DNA of 53,874 nt from positions 1 to 53,874 of the forward strand of contig CAJULJ010000017.1 of NCBI GenBank assembly GCA_910587395.1. The letters are read 5' to 3'. Below, one piece after another: positions 48,900 through 53,874 of this stretch; the first letter of the stretch is position 1; the number at the start of each line of letters is the position of its first letter. The notes beneath the pieces were generated by a model, which saw only the letters and a program-made list of their open reading frames with translations, was not told the DNA's origin and searched no databases. The DNA is from an uncultured Oscillospiraceae bacterium. GTDB taxonomy: Bacteria; Bacillota; Clostridia; Oscillospirales; Oscillospiraceae. The translations under genes and the position numbers were made by a program.

Positions 48900-50246
48900 T
48901 CAGCCCGCCATGCCCGCGTTGGAGGACTCCACCGCCGCGTTGGCCAGCTCGGTGACGTCGCCGCCGCCGGTGATCTTCTGGAGCATGTCGAACCACTCCG
49001 CGCGCATATTGGCGAAGCCGTCCATGGTGTTGTAGTAGGGACCGTACATCTTGGTGAACTCAGACAGCAGCTCCTTCTCGGCGTCGCCGGGATACAGGTT
49101 GCCCATGGACTGGAGCACGGGGAAGGCGCCGGTGCGGGTGACGTTCTCCTCATTGTCGCACAGCCACTTGATGAAGGTCTTGGCGGCCTCGGCCTTGGCC
49201 TCGTCGCCGTTGTCGAACACGCAGAAGCCGTTGACCAGGTACTCCAGGACGGGCTTGCCGTCCTCAGAGGGGAAGGGCAGGGAGATGGGGGTCACGCCGT
49301 TGGACTCCATGGTGGCGGCGTTGTTGCCGGCGGCGGAGGTGCCCCAGCAGAACTCCCAGGAGGTGGTGCCGGCCACGAACAGCTCGATGGACTGGCCGCC
49401 GTTATACTGCACGCCGTTGCCCAGCCAGCCCTTGTTGATCCACTCCTGAGCCTTGGTCAGGCCCTTGATCATGGCCTCGCTGTTGAAGGTGTACTTCTCG
49501 CCGTCGGCCACGGAGCCGTCATACAGGTTGGCGATGAAGGCGCGGGTGCCCTGGTCGCCGCCCTGGCCGCCGCAGAACAGCACACCGGGATTGTAGCCGG
49601 CCGCGGCCAGCTTCTCGATGGCCTTCTCAAAATCCTCCGCGGTCCAGGCCCGGTTGCCCTCCAGGTTCACGTGCTCGATGGCGCCGGAGTCGGTCCACAT
49701 CTTCTCATTGATGGCCATGTAGAAGGGGGAGGCGGAGATGGGATACATGTAGTAAGTACCGTTGCCCTGGCAGGAGGTGAGCAGATCGTCGTTGCCCACG
49801 TCCTTCTTGAACTCGTCGGTAAACATATCGTCCAGGGCCACCAGCTTGCCGTTCTTGCCGTACTCGATGATGCGGCCCGGGGCGTCGAAGAGCACGTCGG
49901 CGGCGGTGCCGGACTCGATGGCGGTGGTGATCTTGTCGCTGGCGGTGGTGAAGTCGATGGTCTCAACCTTCACGGTGATGCCGGGATGGGAGGCGTTGAA
50001 TTCCTCCACCAGCTTCTGCTCATAGGTGCCGGCGGGGTCGTCCGCGTCCTGGATGAACGTGGGGGGTGCCCACCACAGCAGCTCCACGTCGTCGGCGGGC
50101 TCGCCGCCCTGGTCCTTGCTCTCAACAGGCGCGGTGCTGTTGGCGGGGGGAGCGCTGTTTTCACTGCTCGGGCTGCCGCAGGCGGACAGGGCCGCCACCA
50201 TGCACAGGGCCAGCAGCAGCGCGAGGGCCTTCCGAATCGTTTTCAT
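48900..50246 (-). CDS. Sugar ABC transporter solute-binding lipoprotein
   Basis: Extracellular binding protein (448 residues) of the family 1 type. The signal peptide ends in the lipobox LSAC (Cys about 24), followed by a Ser/Pro/Glu-rich linker and the periplasmic-binding fold. Stretches such as TIKVETIDFTTASDKITTAIESG-like (KVETIDFTTASDKI) and PLPFPSEDGKPVLEYLVNGFC fit the family. It is encoded first of the three transport genes, with GAGGAGG and its own promoter. Substrate inferred as sialic acid or a related sugar from nanA and the epimerase. Confidence 0.88.
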   Translation of the reverse strand: MKTIRKALALLLALCMVAALSACGSPSSENSAPPANSTAPVESKDQGGEPADDVELLWWAPPTFIQDADDPAGTYEQKLVEEFNASHPGITVKVETIDFTTASDKITTAIESGTAADVLFDAPGRIIEYGKNGKLVALDDMFTDEFKKDVGNDDLLTSCQGNGTYYMYPISASPFYMAINEKMWTDSGAIEHVNLEGNRAWTAEDFEKAIEKLAAAGYNPGVLFCGGQGGDQGTRAFIANLYDGSVADGEKYTFNSEAMIKGLTKAQEWINKGWLGNGVQYNGGQSIELFVAGTTSWEFCWGTSAAGNNAATMESNGVTPISLPFPSEDGKPVLEYLVNGFCVFDNGDEAKAEAAKTFIKWLCDNEENVTRTGAFPVLQSMGNLYPGDAEKELLSEFTKMYGPYYNTMDGFANMRAEWFDMLQKITGGGDVTELANAAVESSNAGMAG

Positions 50247-50308
50247 TCTTTACGTCCTCCTCAAATTGTTCAAAATTGACCCTCCATGCCTCACAGGGTC
50301 TTGTACAG

Positions 50309-50337
50309 ATTGTATAGTTTTTTCCAGCGCTTGTCAA
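50309..50337 (-). promoter_or_regulatory. Promoter of the ABC transporter-nanA operon
   Basis: Minus-strand TTGACA (50332-50337), 17-nt spacer, TACAAT (50309-50314). The stretch 50340-50386 upstream is very AT-rich and could act as an UP element. Confidence 0.75.
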
Positions 50338-50385
50338 TACAGTATCGCAAATAATTTTTTTAATTTTTAAAAAATGAAAAAATTT

Positions 50386-51588
50386 TTAGCCGCCCAGCAG
50401 CTCACCCAGGATACCGTCCACCAAAATCAGGGAGCGGGGCACATGGAACGGGCCTTTGAAGGTGGAGCCCTTGGTGGAGGGCATGGTGGGCAGGCCATCC
50501 CGGCGCAGGTAGCCGTACCACTCGCCGTACTCGGGGTCGGCAAAGTGCTCCTTGCAGTAGTCCACCGTCTTGTAGAACCAGTCCAGGTACTTCTCATCCC
50601 CGGTATCCCGGTAGAGCATGGAGGAGGCGATCATGATCTCGTTGTGGGGCCACCACAGCTTCATGTCGTGCTCATAGGCCTCGGGGGGCTTGCCCAGGCA
50701 GTCGGTGAAGTAGAGCAGCCCGCCGTACTCCTGGTCCCAGCCCGCGCTGATGGCCCAGTCGAAGATTTGGGCGGCCTTGTCCACCAGCTCCTTGTCCCCG
50801 GTGCGCCGGGCGTGCTCCAGCAGGAACCACACCCCCTCGATATCGTGGCCCGGGTTCACCGTGCGGCCCTCGGTGTAATAAAGCCTGGGTGTGCCGTCCA
50901 CGTCCACGTTCTCCAGCACGCACTTCAAATCCGGCTTGACGTGGTATTTGAAAATCTCGTCCACGCACTGCCGGGCCCGCTCCTCGTAAAGGGCCCTGCG
51001 TTCCGGGTCCACCCGCAGCATCACCCCGGTGACGTTGAGGATAATCATCGGCCCGCCGAAGGACCGGCCCCGCCTCGTCTCCGGGATGGTCTTGGGACCC
51101 AGCCCGGTAGGGTCGGCCATGCCGTGGTTCAGGTCCCAGTACAGGTCATAGGCCCTTCTCGCCCGCTCCAGGCGGACCTCCTCACCGGTGATGCCGTAGT
51201 ATTCCGCGTTTGCCAGGGCGTAGAACGCCTCGGAGAAGCAGTACCGCCGCTGGCGCAGGGGCTTGCCGTCCTCCGTGACGGTGAAATACATCCGGTTCCC
51301 GGCGGCGCGGTTGACGCAGTGCTCCTCCATGAAGTCCAGGCAGCTTCTGGACGCCTCCAGCCACTCCGCCCTCACGCCGTAGGTGTGGCACAAAAACGCG
51401 AAGATCCAGCCGCAGCGGCCCTGCATCCATACGCTCTTATCCGTGGAGTATATCTCGCCCTTCCGGTCCAGGCAGGTATATACTCCGCCGTGCTCCCGGT
51501 CCATGCCGTGTTCCAGCCAGAACGCGGCGCAGCGGTCCAGTTCCTCCCGCACCCACCGGCGGGTCTGCTCCATTTTTACCCGGTCCAT
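50386..51588 (-). CDS. N-acylglucosamine 2-epimerase (AGE) family protein
   Basis: An (alpha/alpha)6-barrel epimerase of 400 residues. AGE-type stretches include SVWMQGRCGWIFAFLCHTYG, DLNHGMADPTGLGPK, NPGHDIEGVWFLLEHARRTGD and WWPHNEIMIASSMLYRD, which contain the conserved His pair. In sialic acid use it would convert ManNAc to GlcNAc; cellobiose 2-epimerases share the fold, so the substrate is inferred from nanA. The ATG ending at 51588 has AAGGA 11 nt upstream; ATGs at 51600 and 51573 are alternatives. It has its own promoter. Confidence 0.85.
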   Translation of the reverse strand: MDRVKMEQTRRWVREELDRCAAFWLEHGMDREHGGVYTCLDRKGEIYSTDKSVWMQGRCGWIFAFLCHTYGVRAEWLEASRSCLDFMEEHCVNRAAGNRMYFTVTEDGKPLRQRRYCFSEAFYALANAEYYGITGEEVRLERARRAYDLYWDLNHGMADPTGLGPKTIPETRRGRSFGGPMIILNVTGVMLRVDPERRALYEERARQCVDEIFKYHVKPDLKCVLENVDVDGTPRLYYTEGRTVNPGHDIEGVWFLLEHARRTGDKELVDKAAQIFDWAISAGWDQEYGGLLYFTDCLGKPPEAYEHDMKLWWPHNEIMIASSMLYRDTGDEKYLDWFYKTVDYCKEHFADPEYGEWYGYLRRDGLPTMPSTKGSTFKGPFHVPRSLILVDGILGELLGG

Positions 51589-51679
51589 GTCCCATCCCAT
51601 CCTTTCCTTTGTGCGCCGTGCGCAGACTGATCGGGGCAATTTTTGCGCGCGTTGTGCAATCCTCACAAGCCGCATTTGG

Positions 51680-51708
51680 ATTGTATCATTTCCAGATGCT
51701 TTTTTCAA
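51680..51708 (-). promoter_or_regulatory. Promoter of the AGE epimerase gene
   Basis: Minus-strand TTGAAA (51703-51708), 17-nt spacer, TACAAT (51680-51685). Confidence 0.7.
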
Positions 51709-51753
51709 GAGCGAGGCTCCATGAAAAAAGTTTTTATTTTGCGGCGGCAGGGG

Positions 51754-51782
51754 GTGACAGCTCCTCCCGTCCGTGCTATCAT
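51754..51782 (+). promoter_or_regulatory. Promoter of the SGNH hydrolase-yesL operon
   Basis: GTGACA (51754-51759), 17-nt spacer, TATCAT (51777-51782), divergent from the epimerase promoter. Confidence 0.6.
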
Positions 51783-51820
51783 AGAGGCATCATTCCATCA
51801 ACAGGGAGGTTTGTTCCAAT

Positions 51821-52471
51821 ATGAAAAAGCATATTGTCTGCATCGGCGACTCCAACACCCACGGCTACTGCGCCGACCCCGCCGACTGCGCCGACGGCGG
51901 CATCCGGTTCAACGAGGATGAGCGCTGGACCTGCCGGCTGCAAAAGGCCCTGGGCCCAGACTTCCTGGTCACCGAGGAAGGGCTGAGCGGCCGCACCACC
52001 GTGTTCCCCGACCCCCTCCATGAGTCCATGGACGCGCTGGGCGTCGTCTATTCCCTGCTGAAAAGCCATGAGGCGGTGGATCTGCTCATCATCATGCTGG
52101 GCACCAACGACACCAAGGAGCGGCTGGGCGCCAACGCCGCCTGCATTGCCATCGGCATGGAGCGGCTGGTGCGTAAGGCTCAGAGCGTGGACTGCTGGGG
52201 GAACCGCGCCCCCAATATCCTCATCGTCTGCCCCCCCGCCATCCTGCCGCTGATGGAGGACAACCCCTGCGGCGCGGCCATGGGGAAGGGGTGCATTGAG
52301 AAATCCGTCCAGCTGCCCTCCTACCTCAGCGCCACCGCCCACCTGGTGGGCGCCCACTACTTGGACGCGGCGGACTGTGAATTCAACCGCGTGGACGGAA
52401 TGCACCTGACCAGGCACGGCCATGCTCAGCTGGCGGACAAGCTGGCCCGGCTGGTTCCCACGCTGCTGTGA
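51821..52471 (+). CDS. SGNH/GDSL hydrolase
   Basis: A 216-residue cytoplasmic esterase (no signal peptide). The four blocks are present: GDSN with the nucleophile Ser (about residue 11), Gly in EEGLSGRTT, Asn in LGTND and the DGMHLT block with the catalytic Asp-x-x-His. The family includes aryl esterases and acylhydrolases; beside a sialic acid operon, an O-acetyl-sugar esterase role is plausible but unproven. GGGAGG precedes the ATG at 51821. Confidence 0.88.
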   Translation: MKKHIVCIGDSNTHGYCADPADCADGGIRFNEDERWTCRLQKALGPDFLVTEEGLSGRTTVFPDPLHESMDALGVVYSLLKSHEAVDLLIIMLGTNDTKERLGANAACIAIGMERLVRKAQSVDCWGNRAPNILIVCPPAILPLMEDNPCGAAMGKGCIEKSVQLPSYLSATAHLVGAHYLDAADCEFNRVDGMHLTRHGHAQLADKLARLVPTLL

Positions 52472-53103
52472 AGGGCATCTTTGACCCGGAAAACCGCTTT
52501 TGGCGCTGGGTGGACCGGGCCGCCGACGTGCTGGTCCTGAGCCTGCTGTGGTCTGTGTGCAGCGTGCCGCTCATCACCATCGGCGCCGCCTCCACCGCGC
52601 TGTACGACGCTGCGTCCCGCTGCGTCCGGGGCGGGGAGCGCACCCCCTACAGCCGGTTTTTCCGCACCTTCCGGGCCGAGTTCAAGACCGCCACCCTGTC
52701 CTGGCTGGCCTGGGGCGGAGGTATGACGGCGCTGCTGGCAAGCCATATTCTCCTGCTCAGGAGCGCCCAAGGCTCGCCAGCGCCGATGGCCCTGTCCATG
52801 GCCTGTCTGGTGCTGGCGATTGCCGCCGCGGGGGTGCTGTGCTGGCTGTTTCCTCTGCTCTCCCGGTTTGAATACACCTTCGGCGGGCTGAACCGCACCG
52901 CCGTCCAGTTCCTGTTTGCCCACCTGCCCTCCACTGCGGCTATGGCGGCGCTGCTGGCGCTGGCTGCGGACATTACCCTTCAGCTTGTATTTCCCCTGTG
53001 CTTCCTGCCCTGCCTGCTGGCGCTGGCCCACTCCGTTTTTGTGGAGCGGGCTTTCCGCGGGCATATGCCGGAGCAGGATTCTTCCTCTTCCGAGGAGACA
53101 TAG
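52468..53103 (+). CDS. YesL (DUF624) family membrane protein
   Basis: A 211-residue membrane protein of the YesL family, with FWRWVDRAADVLVLSLLWSVCSVPLITIG-type start (NRFWRWVDRAADVLVLSLLW) and five predicted helices. YesL-type genes sit beside carbohydrate ABC transporters in many Firmicutes, with unknown role. It starts with GTG at 52468, overlapping the hydrolase stop by four bases (GTGA), so translation is probably coupled. Confidence 0.88.
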   Translation: MKGIFDPENRFWRWVDRAADVLVLSLLWSVCSVPLITIGAASTALYDAASRCVRGGERTPYSRFFRTFRAEFKTATLSWLAWGGGMTALLASHILLLRSAQGSPAPMALSMACLVLAIAAAGVLCWLFPLLSRFEYTFGGLNRTAVQFLFAHLPSTAAMAALLALAADITLQLVFPLCFLPCLLALAHSVFVERAFRGHMPEQDSSSSEET

Positions 53104-53134
53104 GGGGAGCGGAGACGGTCTCTCCAAATATGAA

Positions 53135-53167
53135 AAAGACCGGCAGGATAGGCTCCTGCCGGTCTTT
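53135..53167. terminator. Bidirectional terminator between yesL and pnp
   Basis: AAAGACCGGCAGGA pairs with TCCTGCCGGTCTTT (14 bp), with A/T flanks on both sides, between two convergent genes. Confidence 0.88.
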
Positions 53168-53190
53168 CGTCATATTGAGTTCACAGAGGC

Positions 53191-53874
53191 TTACTTCACG
53201 ATCTCGCCCTTGGCCTTCTTCTCCTCAATCTCCTTGAGGGCGTCCTTATAGGACAGGTTGACCCGGCCCTTCTCGTCGATATCGGTGACCTTGACCCAGA
53301 TCATATCGCCGATGTTGATGACGTCCTCCACCTTGGCCACCCGGTGGTTGGCCAGCTTGGAGATGTGGACCATGCCGTCCTTGCTGGGGGCCAGCTCCAC
53401 GAAGGCGCCGAACTGGAGGATGCGCACCACCTTGCCGTAGTACAGGGCCCCCACCTCGGGGACGAACACGATGGTGTCGATCATCTTCTTGGCGATATTG
53501 CAGGACTCGGCGTTGGGGGAGGCGATGTGGATGGTGCCGTCCTCCTCAATGTCGATCTGCGCGCCGGACTCGGCGGTGATCTTCTGAATCACAGAGCCGC
53601 CCTTGCCGATGACCTCGCGGATCTTGTCCGGGTCGATCTTCACGGTAATCATCTTGGGCGCGTGCTCGCTGACCTCAGCCCGGGGGGCGGAGATGCAGGG
53701 CAGCATGACCTCGTCCAGGATGGCGAAGCGGGCGTCCTTGGTGATGTCCAGCGCCTCCTTAATGATGGCGTGGGACAGGCCGTCGTTCTTGATGTCCATC
53801 TGGATGGCGGTGATGCCCTTCTTGGTGCCCGCCACCTTGAAGTCCATCTCGCCGTGGAAGTCCTCCACGCCCTG
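53191..53874 (-). CDS. pnp: Polyribonucleotide nucleotidyltransferase, C-terminal part
   Basis: PNPase, a 3'-5' phosphorolytic exoribonuclease. Only the C-terminal 228 residues or so are in the window, because the gene continues past the right edge. Visible are the end of the second RNase PH domain (EDFHGEMDFKVAGTKKGITA), a KH domain with the GKGG loop (REVIGKGGSVIQKIT) and an S1 domain (GALYYGKVVRILQFGAFVEL, DGMVHISKLA, KVTDIDEKGRVNLSYK). It is a normal, complete C-terminus. Confidence 0.96.
   Translation of the reverse strand, partial: QGVEDFHGEMDFKVAGTKKGITAIQMDIKNDGLSHAIIKEALDITKDARFAILDEVMLPCISAPRAEVSEHAPKMITVKIDPDKIREVIGKGGSVIQKITAESGAQIDIEEDGTIHIASPNAESCNIAKKMIDTIVFVPEVGALYYGKVVRILQFGAFVELAPSKDGMVHISKLANHRVAKVEDVINIGDMIWVKVTDIDEKGRVNLSYKDALKEIEEKKAKGEIVK

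Noticed and set aside
50340..50386. AT-rich block after the epimerase gene as an intrinsic terminator
   Set aside because: It has T- and A-runs but no GC-rich stem. It is better explained as an AT-rich upstream element of the transporter promoter.

Overview
The window is a GC-rich chromosomal segment of a low-biomass-annotated but clearly Gram-positive bacterium. Strong AAGGAGG-type ribosome binding sites, sigma-A promoters of the TTGACA-17-TATAAT kind, glycerol genes of clostridial type (GlpP antiterminator, FAD oxidoreductases with a DUF1667 partner), an SLH/GH25 wall enzyme, a VanY-type peptidase and an array matching Spo0A boxes together point to a high-GC, probably spore-forming member of the Clostridia, most likely Oscillospiraceae (Flavonifractor/Lawsonibacter-like). 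The family is an inference from gene content and was not tested by a search. I saw no rRNA, tRNA or CRISPR array.

Layout. 1-4.3 kb: promoter-proximal half of the S10 ribosomal protein operon (rpsJ-rplC-rplD-rplW-rplB-rpsS-rplV-rpsC, minus strand) with a long leader holding a candidate attenuator. 4.4-9 kb: proS, a solitary tyrosine recombinase, a kinase-like ATPase behind a promoter with three 0A-like boxes, and an Mrp/ApbC ATPase. 9-11.3 kb: padR-DUF4097-pspC envelope operon. 11.4-23.9 kb: a HIT hydrolase, then a glycerol/dihydroxyacetone region: tetR, glpK, glpF, a GlpA-like dehydrogenase, a second FAD oxidoreductase and DUF1667 on the minus strand, and glpP with divergent dhaKLM further right. 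Between them lie an ahpC operon using a stand-alone AhpF-N-terminal-like protein and a divergent 71-residue peptide gene built of four exact 16-residue repeats. 23.9-34.6 kb: SLH/GH25 lysozyme, a small XRE-DUF3169 operon with a double palindromic operator, dnaD-dnaC-type loader genes, an XRE regulator, mnmE-sdpI-dtd-mutL, and a SecB homologue. 34.7-40.6 kb: DUF2156 protein, rhamnulose-1-phosphate aldolase, and a two-component operon with a secreted protein and a VanY-like peptidase. 40.9-45.2 kb: a stretch of broken genes (internally deleted GH32, frameshifted membrane proteins, a sensor kinase reduced to its two ends). 45.4-53.1 kb: a sialic-acid-type catabolic locus (AGE epimerase, ABC transporter, YhcH, NanA) with divergent SGNH hydrolase and YesL. 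53.2 kb to the end: 3' part of pnp.

How it fits together. Glycerol would enter through GlpF, be phosphorylated by GlpK and oxidised by the FAD enzymes to dihydroxyacetone phosphate. DhaKLM feeds free dihydroxyacetone to the same product. GlpP and the TetR protein are the obvious local regulators, and terminator-like leaders before tetR and glpK are candidate GlpP targets. The sialic-acid locus would import a host-derived sugar, cleave it with NanA and epimerise ManNAc. The most unusual items are the 16-residue-repeat peptide next to ahpC, the 0A-like boxes on the kinase-like gene, the structured leader RNA of tetR, and the cluster of damaged genes around an intact response regulator with its likely 11-bp binding repeats.
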